Shown piece by piece: positions 25,301 through 37,900 of a DNA stretch of 64,000 nt (within the stretch, counting starts at the first letter, position 1; each line of letters starts with the position of its first letter). The position numbers and the translations under genes were made by a program. Location: contig NC_092463.1 in assembly GCF_047495875.1 (NCBI RefSeq), positions 12,038,622 through 12,102,621 of the forward strand. The letters are read 5' to 3'. Source of the stretch: Pithys albifrons albifrons. Taxonomy: Eukaryota; Chordata; Aves; Passeriformes; Thamnophilidae. The notes below the pieces were generated by a model. The model was not told the DNA's origin. It saw nothing but the letters and a program-made list of their open reading frames with translations, and did not search any database.

Positions 25301-28300
25301 CTCAGGTCACCAAGGAAAGGGAAGCTCATGGAAGAATTCACAGATTGCTCAAAGAAGAAGCGAAGCGATGTTCTTCCTGCCAGAGACTTTATAATTCAAA
25401 CATTGGGTTTTGAACAGTTAACCATAAAACTCAGATTGTAGCAAGAATTTGGGAATATATCTAATTTGAGACACAAGAACTGATGCTGACAGCAATACTC
25501 GTGGTGTTTCAGAAAGGCATATCTCAAATTTTTGCAGAAAGCATGTATTTAAGCCCCCTAGCTGAAACACAGTCTAATATAGGCTTGGCAGAAATTATGC
25601 CTTCAGGCTACTTGGTTAAACACTTATGCAAACAAATCTTGGATATATATCGTGAGTAAATTGTTTCAAGATTCCCACCTTCACATTTAATTCTCTGGTT
25701 TAATACAGAATTCAGAAATATTTCAGTTAGAATAATTGGCAGATCTGTCCAAAGAAGTTATTCAACTATTTCTAAGATATTTTTCATATAAAGTACCTAA
25801 GTGTTCCTTATGATAAAATACTGTCATAGAATGTAGTTTATTTTCATTTCTGAAATAAAATATATATGTGTAAGGACGTTATTGAGTGAAGTTAGTTCCC
25901 TGACTATCATAAGCCTGTATGTATAGAAAATTTGATTTTATATCACTGACCCTTTGAAGTCAAGAAATTAATTTGTTACCATCACAGGTCTACAGTATAC
26001 AGTGCATGTCTAAAGACAGAAACAAACAATGAACCTACTTTAATATAATTTATCCACTCAATTAATTCCATGTGAATTGTGCTTTTAGAAGAGAAAATGT
26101 GCCTATAGTAAAATGCAGGACCCTAGAAGTCAAAGAGGAAACTCTCACTCCCTTCAACAATTTTGAGATTTCATTTCTGGTATACTTGACTGTCAAGGAC
26201 AAAAGATTTATGCTTGGTGAATAGCTGGATATGGTAAATTGCACGTTATCAAAACCTGCATCAAATTAATTGTGCTATATATCCTTCAGGACTTGGTTCA
26301 GTTAATTTTTGTTCCATTTATTAAACATTATATTTTTGAAAACCACCACAGAAATGAGCAGATGAATGAGTTATACACAACATGGCTTACAGGAGTTTTT
26401 GGTCCATCCAATGTGTCCAATGGGACAATTTTAAACTTTGAGTTCTGGTAGATTATCCCCACTATAGATGACTCATTTCTGGGAGAAAAACACTCTGAGA
26501 AATATGAAAATCAAATTGCAGAATGAGGTGATGGGACCAAATAGGAAATGTTTCCCAAAAGCAGTGCTCAGAGTTCCATAATTTTCTTATCTCATTTTTA
26601 ATGAATTTGATGGAGTTCTGTATATTAGGTGAGTATGCAGCTGAGTTTTACTGGACATTTATGTTCTTGTAAAGATACATAGATCTTATGTGCCCATGTA
26701 ATAGTACATTCTAATGTTTTTGTTTCCTCCTGAATCCTAAGGGAATGTTTTCTATGATCATCAAAATATAAAAGACAGTTTAAACCTTTGGATATCTCTC
26801 CTTTTGTCTTCAAAGTACAACAGTTAGAAAAGATGGAATTAGCACAGGCGCTGGAGAAAAACCTTATTGGCTCTTCTGTTAAAATACTGGTAACAAATCA
26901 CAATTAATTCTTCATGATTGAAAGAAGGCAATATTTTAAAAGTCTGCAGGAAATAAAGTATTCTAGGCTGAGTTTTCAAATCAGATAACTTCTGTTAAAG
27001 TTCAAGATCATTCTAGGGTTTCATAGTTTTTTTTCCCTAACACTCAATAGGAAACTTTCCAGTTATCTGCAACAAGTGGCAAAGTAGATCACATACAAGT
27101 GCATCTTGAGATATCCTTCTTCCAATGAATGTTAAGTTTCATGTGACACCCAAGCTTTGGCTGAATCTTTGGTGTTCTTGAACATGTCCTCGTTTTCAGG
27201 ACTGTGAACTAAATTTGAAAATTATTTCCACTTTAATTTGCATTCTTGTTTCTCAGAGAAAGCTGACTAACCCCTCCTTTCTTGCTAAACAGATGTTTGT
27301 TTTCTTCAGTGAGAATCTACACACTGTTCGTTGCAATATGGAAGCCTAAGCTGTAAGTGAAATTTTGGTGACTAGCAACTGTTCATCTCCATCTTCAGAA
27401 CAATTTTGCACACAGGACATGCAAAAAAGATGCATGATAACATGATAGTGTTATTAGAAAATTCATCCACTGTTACTTTTCTGGGCTCAATTGGCCATAA
27501 TCAGTGACTGATTTATGTCTCTGATCCTTCAAATAAGCCCTAAAAACAAAAAAACCCCAACTGGTAGCATTTAGGGTTTTTTCAAAACTTTAGACAACAT
27601 AAAGAAAAACAGTTTAAGGTTTCACTGAACTGTTGAGTTTTGAAAAACATTTTTTCCCCTTAATTTGAACCATCATTTTCTCAAAGTAAATTAAATTAGA
27701 AAAATAACAAACATATTTTTGTAATTAAATGGAGTACTGAGCTATGCAAACAATAAAGATCCTTGTTTGAAACTAATTCTTGTCCTGCTTCTGGGATTAC
27801 CAGGGGAATAAAATTATAGCTAAACAAAACAGAAAAACCTGCTACGGCCTAGAACTTGCATTTTACCAGAAGCAAAAGGAAATTTAGACTCAATAGTTTA
27901 GAGTTCTATTCTGTCTCCAAAAAGCATGATTTTAGGGTTTGTTATAAATTTGACAAAATGAAAAATCTCATCACTCCTGTCAGCAGAAACCAAAGTTGTA
28001 CCTCTAATTCTTTTTTTTTATGGCTCACTAGTTCACTTTTCCTCCTCTGTACCTAAGGGACATTTTGAGGTGATTCTCAGGAATGTAAAAACAAGGTCAA
28101 GTCAAGAGATATTAAGTGTCTAAATGTTAGAGGAAAAGGTCCCTCATAGGGCAGGAAGCTTGCCCAGAGGTGGGAAAGGTCCTATAGAAGAATCTGAAAG
28201 CTTTTAGGTTGATTGTATTCTTCTTTTATGTTTATGTAAAAATTAAACAAACAAACAAAACCACAAAAGGCAACATCTGACCTGTGAATCTGCTTTAAGG

Positions 28301-29469
28301 ATCCCAGAATTGTTTTAAGAAGCAGGTCAGATTCCTGTGAGGAAACACAACTTGTCAATTTAAATACACATTTGAAAGTGACTTCAGAAGTTTAAGTCTC
28401 ATAGGATAGCATAATATTAAGCATATAAGTTTTGGGGTTTTAGTCTTCTGAGGGTGTCTGTCTGCTTTAACTACCCATCAGTCCTTTGCTCTGTTGAAAT
28501 CTCACCATCTGTTTCGTGTTGAGCCACTTGAATAAACTATTGCTCCCCTTATTCTTTGTGTACAGAGCTGCCTTTTGGAACACAATATTTGGTCAAGTTC
28601 CTTGGCCCACAAATTTCTTCTTCTTATCCAGTTGTCCTGCCCCAAGTGCCCCAGTTGTGCTTGGGTTCTCAAGAGTCCAAAGTCAACATTGTAGAGGCAC
28701 GGGCATGCTGAGTTTGTGGTTGAGGGCACATCCAAATATTGCTACATCCCAGATTTGGTTCAAATACTTAGCATAGCCCATTTTTTCTAATTAAATAAGT
28801 GACATTTCTGCAAAGGAAAGAAGAATGGGGAGAGAAAAGGAGCAGAGATCAACTCCTGAAGTGTTCCCTGTGTCAAAACACATGAACATTCCTACAACAT
28901 TACTCTGACTCTGTCACCAGGGACCCAGCGGCCCAGTTTCAAGTGTTTGCTCAGTGCTTCAAGAGTCCCAGGTCACAGACCTATGCCCATGACTTAATAT
29001 TGCCAGCATTAAGCAGATTTTCCGGGGAAATTTTTCAAGTACTTTTTTTTTATAAATCTTGTTTTCTTCAAGTTGAACAGTCATATTGCCTCCCTGAGGG
29101 CCAGAGATGAACACGTGGAATAGATATCAATGAATTGTTTTCATGCTGCAAACTAATGACCATGTCAACATTCCTTCAGTTTCTTCCTTCTCCATGTGGG
29201 AGTTTTAAAAACATCATTTTCTTTGCTATCCCACCTATCAGTTGAATGGTTTGTTGAGCATTTTAACACCATTTACGTAAATATATTTTACATATTCAGA
29301 ATGCTTAAAGATGTGACAGAATGTCAGGTAATCTTGTTACTTTATTAATTTTTTGTTACAGATTATATTTCTCCAGCCTGGCATTAAATTATATAAATTT
29401 TCAGTGAATATGTACGGCTATTTTATATCCTTTTAAGACAGGGGATTTTGTTGTATCACTCACTACATA
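19322..29469. other. AT-rich noncoding stretch, no gene recognised
   Basis: About 10 kb with no supported gene, RNA or TE. The open frames near 22.9-24.8 kb occur on both strands in overlapping sets (up to 118 codons) and have no recognisable motif. They look like chance frames in slightly GC-richer sequence. A short (AAAC)n run lies at about 28,244-28,260. Ancient, unrecognisable TE remnants are likely present but cannot be named by eye. Confidence 0.5.
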
Positions 29470-29935
29470 ATAAAATAAATGGAGGGGAGCTTTGCTGAGT
29501 GTGTACTGCCAGTTTATCCTAGAATGCCTCGGCTTGTCCTGGCGCGTGGCCTGACCACTCCAGCAACACGGTGTGCTCGTGGCCTCTCCCGGCCAGCGGC
29601 TCCCCAGCGCCGGAGCTGCTCGATCGCTGACTTGCTGTGTGGCCGTATGCAAATAACCCAGCCTGCTCACAGCTCCATTTGCCTTACTCCTGAGGATGGC
29701 AGCGCTCATCTCCAGGACTAGAAGACTGAGACTGGTGAAGGCTGAGTCCAAGAGCAGTAAGCTTGGATCTTGCAGCTGGGTACAGGGCAGTGTGCTGGCT
29801 GCCTGGCCAGGTTGTCTGGGCAATCTGTGCCCAAGACAGGATGGGCATCGCAGGATTCACCCTGTGAAACTTTCTGCTGAAGCCATGACTGGGTTCCCTG
29901 ACTCCATTGAGTGCTTCCTGAGCATTTCATAAGCT
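29470..29935 (+). promoter_or_regulatory. CpG-dense patch with POU octamer and strong-context ATG (candidate promoter or LTR remnant)
   Basis: Between about 29,525 and 29,650 there are about 12 CpG dinucleotides in ~130 bp, against an otherwise CpG-poor background. An exact octamer ATGCAAAT follows at 29,647-29,654. Downstream, an ATG at 29,696 has A at -3 and G at +4 and opens a 78-codon frame (29,696-29,932) beginning MAALISRTRRLRL, which resembles no family I know. The combination is promoter-like. Equally, the ~450-bp GC-rich block could be a decayed LTR or other insertion. No TATA box, splice structure or polyadenylation signal fixes a transcript. The frame is listed as part of this region and not as a gene. 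Confidence 0.3.
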
Positions 29936-32900
29936 AAACAAGCCCCACTAAAATAACTTTCATAGTACTGTGAACATATAAAAAAGGTCTAAACTGTAAT
30001 AGAAAAGCACACCTTGTGAATTATTGGTAATATAACTATCCTCAACAGTGAGTTTCTACCTATAGTAGTATTTAATACTATTTTCAAATAGATAAATAGA
30101 ATATTCAAATCTATCATATCTGTGTTAGAATATTAGCATGCAAAACTTAATCCAACTCCTTTTATTACTTTTGCAAAATGCAAACATGCATTTGCCCTAC
30201 ATTGTAGATGAATTTCATCTGCATATACATGAAATCAGTTTTCCTGGACCTCTGAGTGACAGCAAATGAAGAACAGAAATAATACAGTAAATTTCACCAA
30301 GAATATAAGGTTTGAAGAGTATTGTGAGCCTGAGAAAAATTTTTGCCTGGATTTCCAATTTTTTTGGAAGATAATCTGAATTTTGCCCACAAATTTAAGC
30401 ATTAGTTTTGTTATTACAGGAAAGTTTATTTGTCTTTAATGTAGGAAAGTCTGTTTCTCATTCTGCTTTCCCTTTTCCTCTTTTTTCCCCCTCCCTTTCT
30501 TTATCTCTCTTTCTTTTTTTAAAACTTTTTCTTTTTTAAGGAATTATTGTTTTCTGAAGAGAAAGAAAGAAACCTCTAAAATACATTCTTTACTCATGCA
30601 TCAAAGAATATAAACTAATAGTACTTTTGCCTTTTCCCATCCCAAGAAAGAATAATGTTGCGGGTCAGGATCTGCTATAATAGGTTTTATATTTTAGAAG
30701 ATTTAATCTGCATGGATGAGTTAATGTTTCCAGGGAGCGGCATCACAATGCTAGTTAATATGTCTCTCTTCTATAAATATGAGCTCAGATTGTTAAAAAC
30801 AAAGTTTGAATACTAAAGCACTTAATTAGTTTGGCTCCAAAAGGCACCAAAATAATATCTCCTTCAAAACAGTCTCTAAATGGATGAGTTTCTTGGAAGT
30901 ACTATGACATACACCATATTAGTTTGTTGCAAACACAAATTTGGGAGCCTTACTCCTGATAATAAGGGAAGAAGCTCAAGCACAGAAAATTACTCCTTAC
31001 ACACCATTGTTGGTTCCTGGAAGGATAATGTCTCATTGTTTTAATGTGGATATTCACCATTCATAGTCATTTTTCTGAAATACATTTAGACTAGTGTGAA
31101 ACCAAATTAGGACTAGAATCTGAATTTGAATTCAGCATTGCAAAAATGTAACATAATGTTATCATTTCAGAATTTAAACAGTCAACAGGCAGAACATGCT
31201 CTCTGTGATCAGGTGTAAGTAACACCCATTGACTAAAATGCAATAGGGTTTTTTTTGTGTCTTACTTTAATGTATTGAAGAATTAGCCAGAACCTCAAGA
31301 TTCTCTTCATTTATAGAGTATCTGCTTGGAGGATCTTGCTTGATAAAGAAAACTCATATCTGAGCATTATTGCAAAATTAACTGTTCATTGACATTTGAC
31401 TTCAATGCCAGAGTAAAGGGATTTCAGTAGTGCTAGTGGGCCGGAAAGTAGAATAGAGAGGGAGCCATCAGAGAGACCTGAGACACAGCCAAGTTCTTGA
31501 GAAAATATGCACTATTATGGTTCACCGTAATTCAAGTTAATACAAGAGAAACCCAAGAGAGAGGTATATTTGGAATCACACCCAGGGCATTCATTCTTTT
31601 TGGAGTGGAATGAGGACTTATGTACTAGTATGATCCTGTTCTTATTATTAACTCAAATAGCTGTAGCATAAATACCAAAATTTCTGAAAAAAAAAATAGC
31701 TGCACCTATGTGTTCTATGGAAGACTGTCAAATACTGGTAAGGTCTGTTAAAATTATTAAGTATCATTACAGATTATTCTATTTTTTAATATGAGGTTTG
31801 GAAAACTTCAAAGGGAAATCTTACATTGTGTGTGCAAAGGACACACACAAATTCAAGTCTCTTTTCTTTGGCAAATCTGCAACTTTAATATGTCTCATGC
31901 TGTTTTTGAAATGTTTTTATGCAAAAATATAAAATATATTCTTAAATGTCAAGAAATGTATAAGCTCATTTGTAAAGTCACATGGGCTTCATTTTTGCCC
32001 TCAGATGCAGTCTTCAATTCCTTTGTGTTTAGGAGATTTGGACCCATCTGTTTACCAGTACAGGGGGAACAAATGGAGCAGTGCTTCAACAAGTGAAAAC
32101 CATTACAAGATATACAGAACAACTTAGACTAGAACTAAACCAAGAGCAGAAATATCACCACAATGCTCCAGTTCTTTGACTGGTACTTATCTAACCAAAA
32201 ACTATCTGTCATTGCTTAAATTACATGATGATAAAAACAGTCTGGAAAATATCCTTACTTGATCTATTTGGTAAACTTTCAAATACTTTTTTCAGAAGAT
32301 TTGCCAGGCAAACAGCATAGTATAAAATTTATTTTTATTTAATTTGTGTTTTATTTCTTTTTAATTTAACTTTTAAAAAAGACACAATTAAAGAGCTACA
32401 GCTGAGCGAAGGTACAAAGCTTCTGTTGTAGAAATCTGAGCGAGTCAGTCTGTAGATCAATCGTATCTTCATTTTAGTCCATTTTAGTCCTGTGATGCAG
32501 GAGCGTTTAGTGAATTTAGATATGTCTGAAATGAGCTGGATAAGTTGAATGTAATATCTTACTTGATTTTTTTCTTTTTTATGGCAACTGTTGGTTGTGT
32601 CAAGGCCAAAATATGGTACAACCAGACAGGGAGACCATTCATTTCTTATTTCAAGGTAATTTTACAAAATTAATTTGCTAGTTGCCAAAATAAAAGAAGG
32701 GCTCAGTGAAAAAAACAGTGCTTTACAGAGACACTATATAACTAATCTTTTAATTGATCTGTGGTTTCCCTGTAGAATTCAATCAAAACAAATCCAATAT
32801 TTGAGTAAAACCTACCCACAAAACTTCATTCAAAAATAGTGTCTTCTTTTGGGTTATCTGAAGATCTGGCTGTCTTGCAAACCTGAAATAAGAAAGCCCA

Positions 32901-34955
32901 TTTAACTTAATTTTAAATTTTCCATGTTTAAAAAAAATTTAAAAGGAAGAATTTTATTAACACAGATCTTTAATTTTATGTGTATGACACAGGTACAGAG
33001 CTTGAAAGAGCATTACTGGGCACGTTTCATTAACTGTTCTGTAAACAGCACATATTTGGTAGCTATGAATGCTGCTAAGTTTATTGCAGAGTTTTGATGG
33101 GTAACATGCAGGATTGGGATGTGCACCATGCCAAGACTTTCTGGGCTGCTGGTGGGGCTGCAGGAAAGGAAGCTTCCCAGCTAAGTGGGAGGTACTGCAA
33201 AGAAGTTTTCTCTGGGCTTTAGGCAGGACAGGTTGAGGCTTTGAAGTCTTTTGAAGGAAATAAAAGATCTATCTCAAAACAACTATCAGCTCCAACATTG
33301 AGATCACTCCTGGAAGAGTTTTTCTTTTCTATTTGGTAAAAGAGAGAAAAAGAACCAAGTACTGATAGTGATTAATGCAAATATGAACAGATTTGCTTCT
33401 CAAGGGGAGATTTGATGAGTGACTGAATCCAAAGCCTCTTTGCCAAAGGTGTTTCTATGTCCCCAAGTCCTATCTGAAGAGAAAGACATGTGTTAGCTCA
33501 AGCAACACCAATTTGCATTTATATGGCATGTTCAAAATCAAAGATTCCTGATACTTTTTAGTGATTTGCATGGCAAAGATTTCAAACACTGTTAAAATGC
33601 AAAAGGTGGGAAATCCATTTGCCAAATAGCTATGGTCTTTCTCACTGAACTGCAGATATGATGTCCAGGTTTCAGTTGCTCAAAGATTGTTGGTTTTTTT
33701 TAATTGAATAAACAATATGTGTGTATAGGCAAATATCTTGAAGAATAAACTCAAAACACATACAATATAGAGTAGAAAAATTATTTAAAATAAGTAAAAG
33801 CTGAATAATTAATATGAATTTCTGCATTTTATTTGCTCGAGAAATTATTTAAGTACCAGGAAAGAGCACAAAAATTGTTACAATATTTGCTGTAGCTAAA
33901 ACAAAGAAGTATTTTAATCACTTATGAAATTAGAATAGGAATCCCAGCATGGCTGCTAAGAAATAAAAAATTGGAAATTTTTTTTAAGAAATGTAAAACT
34001 ATAGAAAAATATATGCTGATTTTTTTAAAAGCAAAACTCCATACATGTTATTGTCTCATAACACTAATTTAAAACAGTTTGGTTTTCTGAATTTCTCTCA
34101 CAGAAAAATAATGCATCCTCCCAAGAGAAAATCTGTATGTAGTCAACAATGTGATAACCTTTTTTTCAAATGTGAAGACAATTAGTTGAAAAAAGCATTT
34201 TTTCCCCTGTGCTCTCTAGTGCCTATACCTGTATAAATATAAAAAAAATCCAGTTATTGTTATTCCAGAATTGAAAGAGAAAGAATCAGTTGTCTGGAGA
34301 ATATTTCTAAGATGGGAAAGAAATTGCAGCAGGAATATAATAAGAAAAGTGCACTGCAGTCAATGGTTAAAACTTTTACAATGCACCAGATTATTCATAA
34401 ATGCGGAATAAATGTCTTGGACATGATAAGTGCAATAGTTGTAGGTTAAGTTAATGATAAATAGCTTCAGAGGTATCTGGCCTCATGTTTTCATTCTCAC
34501 CACTGTCAGTGGAAAAAAAACCCCAAACACACAGTACCATTCTGGAAATCGTAAACATCACTGAGACACTGAAACTTCCAAAAAAGTTGGAATACCATTT
34601 ATCTATCTGAAGGACTATGCATAGAAAGTTTAGATAGAACATATGGATGCTTCTAGAGTATACCAGATATTTTTAAAAGTTCTACCTTTCAGTTGTAGTG
34701 CTTTCAATTATTAAAACACTCTGGAGTTCTTAATCTCTCTTCTTATCTCAATGCTGTAATCAAAAGAGTGTTTTCCTGCTGTGGATAGACATGCAAGCAG
34801 AAGCTATTTGATATTGATTCTGATGTGGCTGAGCTACAGATTAGAATCAATTAAAGCCATGCACAATAAAGGGTTTAATGAATTAATTTAAAACAATTAT
34901 GTATGGAAATCATGTAACCATAATTTAAAGAGTAAATTTAAGTGTTGAATAATTT
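29936..34955. other. AT-rich noncoding stretch with a pyrimidine tract near 30.5 kb
   Basis: No gene is recognised. A T/C-rich tract on the + strand spans about 30,463-30,540 (runs of TTTCC, CCCCC and CTCTCTTTC). The rest is AT-rich with many TAAT and TTTGCAT words. A single 101-codon frame at 31,791-32,096 has no domain. Confidence 0.45.
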
Positions 34956-34991
34956 ATTTGCATGCATGAGGATTTAATTGCATGCTTGAGG
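34956..34991. repeat. Imperfect 16-bp direct repeat carrying an octamer motif
   Basis: ATTTGCATGCATGAGG (34956-34971) and AATTGCATGCTTGAGG (34976-34991) match at 14 of 16 positions with a 20-bp period. The first copy contains the exact POU octamer ATTTGCAT (reverse complement of ATGCAAAT) at 34956-34963, and the second has one change in it. The surrounding 34.84-35.03 kb is dense in TAAT/ATTA homeodomain cores. This could be a distal enhancer element, but AT-rich DNA produces such words often. Confidence 0.6.
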
Positions 34992-37900
34992 GTGCTTTAA
35001 ACAAATGATAGAAAAAAAAGTCATATGCTAACAAAAGCAATGCATTCTCTAAAGTACTGCTTTCCATTTTTCACGTGCTTGTTCCATACTCCTGTCCTAG
35101 GAAGGCTGCCCTGTTTTTCCTGGGGCACTTCATAGATCCTTTCCAAGACTGGGCCTTTATTTCACGGTTTTAGCAGAAGAATAAAGTCTCAAAACTGTAA
35201 GTTGATTCAGAAAAAGCTTCTGAACTGTCAAGCAATGTGAAAAGGGACCAACAGGACTCACAGAATGAAAAAGCAATAGAGATAACTCCAAAGTAGTAGT
35301 AACTATGAATCACCTTTGATTGACACCATTGCCTCTAGCACAGAATTTTAGATTCTGTTAATTTCTTTTCATTAACTAAAATATTTGAAAGTATGCTTTG
35401 GGAAACCACAAGGATGCAATAACTAGTTCTGGGGAATAGTACACTGACTCATCTCTCACTGAAATCAGTGGGAAAATTCTGATTTCCTTCAATAGGTAAG
35501 ACCAACTTCATGTCTGAAGCAAAAAAACCTTTTGACAGGTCTTCACAGGTCATGAGATAAAAAATACCCCAGGTGTACTTGATTGGTTCTCTGGACCTTT
35601 CTGTCTATGCTAATAGGTTTTTTTAACTTTAAAATACCAGGGATAAGCCCTTATATTTAACCTGGAAAAACTTACACTAGTTGCTGTAAATGTCCATCTT
35701 CCCTCCACTGCATGTTGGCTAACACTGGGTCACACTGAAAATTATGTGGTGAAGAGCAGCATGACCCAACAGTCTCCCACCCTCACCAAGAACACAAAGC
35801 TCTACTAAAACCTCCTTTTGTATTTGTTCTCAGAATTAAAAAAAAACCCAAACCATTAATCAAAATTATCTCCTCTAATAATAAAATGAACCATCATCTA
35901 GCTAAAAATAAACATGGTAAACAAAATATAAAAACTGCAAACTTTAATTAGAAAAACAGAACATTGAACACATCTGATTCAAACCTTTGGCTTGGGTTTC
36001 TGCCTTGAAAATAGCATAGCAAATCTTGGCTAAGTTCTGGATTTGTTCTGGGCAGGCATCAGGAGCACCCAGGCTTCTAAGCATTGCTCAGCCCCCAGCC
36101 CAGAGCAGTCTCGGGGAGCTCTTTGCCCAAGTTCCCCTCGCCCATACACAGGAGGAAAAAGATTCTTGTTTTGGTCAATCCACCCCAGACACCACACCAA
36201 GTTTCATGTCTCCTCCATCAGCCTAGCAGGGTAGCCTAGAAGATTTTCCTAGTCTTGAGTTGGGTCTTTTAGATACTTTTGAAGTAAGTAGAGTGGCACT
36301 AATCCTTTCTTTTCCTGGTTTTTCATGTGATCAATGAGAACAAGGAAGGCAAAAAGTGGCTATAGTAGGAAGATTTTCTGTTTGTATAGTACCGAACACA
36401 ATGCCATACTGATAACTGAATAGAGATGCTACTTAAACACTACCATAACACACAAAAAATAATAATTGAAAAACTTTCCTTTCCTTAGCATCTTTTTCTT
36501 TTTCATGGACATCTACTTACACTGCAATAGAAAGATATATATATGGCAATTTAAAATGTTAAACTTCTGCATTATATTTCTTAAGTTTTTTAGATGTTCC
36601 AAGAATTAATTTGATTTTTTTTCATGATGGCCTTGATCTGCCAAGCATGTGAGAGGCAGTACTCTCATTCTTAACTGTTAGGACTAGAATTTAATCACTT
36701 CTCCTTTCAAGTATCTTGCATATCTTATAGATACATATGGGCATAATGCACAAAATTGATGAGTGCATCTTTTATCCAACCTTTACAAACACTAATCTTT
36801 TATAAAATGTCTTTGACCTGGTAAAGAGGGACACACATCTTCCAATGTACTTATGAACACTTCTGTTACAAATTTTTATGCAGCCACATAATGGCTGACA
36901 TGTGCTGACACTCAAACTATTATGTTATGAATTTAAATTAATTTGTGACTTCTTTTCTCCTTTCTGATTAACTGTTCTATTTGTCAGGTACATTTTGTAC
37001 TGCAACATGGAGGCGTAGAGGAGAAAAGTTTTAAAATAAACATAGAACCCAACTATTTGCTGGTGAGCTAGTACAGTATTGCTGAAACAAAAGGCTGCTG
37101 TAAGGCAACTTGTGAATAAAAACCGTTTGAGATGTTGGAAGATAGATGGTTCTGTCAGTGACTGTGCCAGTCTGGGTTAGCCAAGGCTGGGTGCCAGCCA
37201 TGAACCCTAAACACAGAGGTCTGTCCTTACTTCCCCCAAAGTGAGTTCAGGTTCTGTAGGTAGACACACATACTACATACATGTGTAAGGACAAAGGAAA
37301 AATCTCTGTTCCTACTCTCTCAAATCAATGAAGAAAATTCTCAGAAATCTAAAAGACAGATTGTTCTGTTGTTTCAAGGTCAAAAAATAGGAAATAATTC
37401 CCAAAATTGAGCTAAGAAATACATAAAGATACAAAATTGAATGCATTAAAGGAACTTTAAGGACCAGAAAATCAGAAAGGAATATGAAATCAGACAAATG
37501 TAGGAAATGGTATAAATCTGTAGGAATTATGGGAGCAATAACTATGGTGGAATAAAAATTTTGAAAAGGAGAACCTGGGAAGTATCAAGAAAAGCTAAAT
37601 AAAAAAATTAAAATAAGATGATAAAGGACATTTTGATGAAAGGATAAGAAGATAGACTAAAATAAAGATCAGGCTAAGAGAGATAAATGTGATATGTGTG
37701 TTCAAATCAGTAGAGATCTGTAAATTTCATCTCAAACTTTTCAAAGGTCTACCTAAAGTTCAGGGATTGTTTTGAGAATATATGGGGAATAAACATTGGA
37801 AAAGGGAAAAGACACTGTCCATCTTACTGGCTGGGTAGCTTAAATTTGCCTTGCAGAAAATATCACTCCACATTATTAAATAACCAAAGCATATGACAGG

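Noticed and set aside
28500..28620. An AATAAA followed by a pyrimidine-rich stretch resembled the R-U5 end of an LTR.
   Set aside because: No TG start, no convincing CA end with primer-binding site and no target duplication; homology cannot be supported by eye.
29401..29823. 140-codon minus-strand frame, the longest non-CR1 frame.
   Set aside because: It is antisense to the CpG-rich patch, has no domain or good start context, and GC-rich sequence lengthens random frames.
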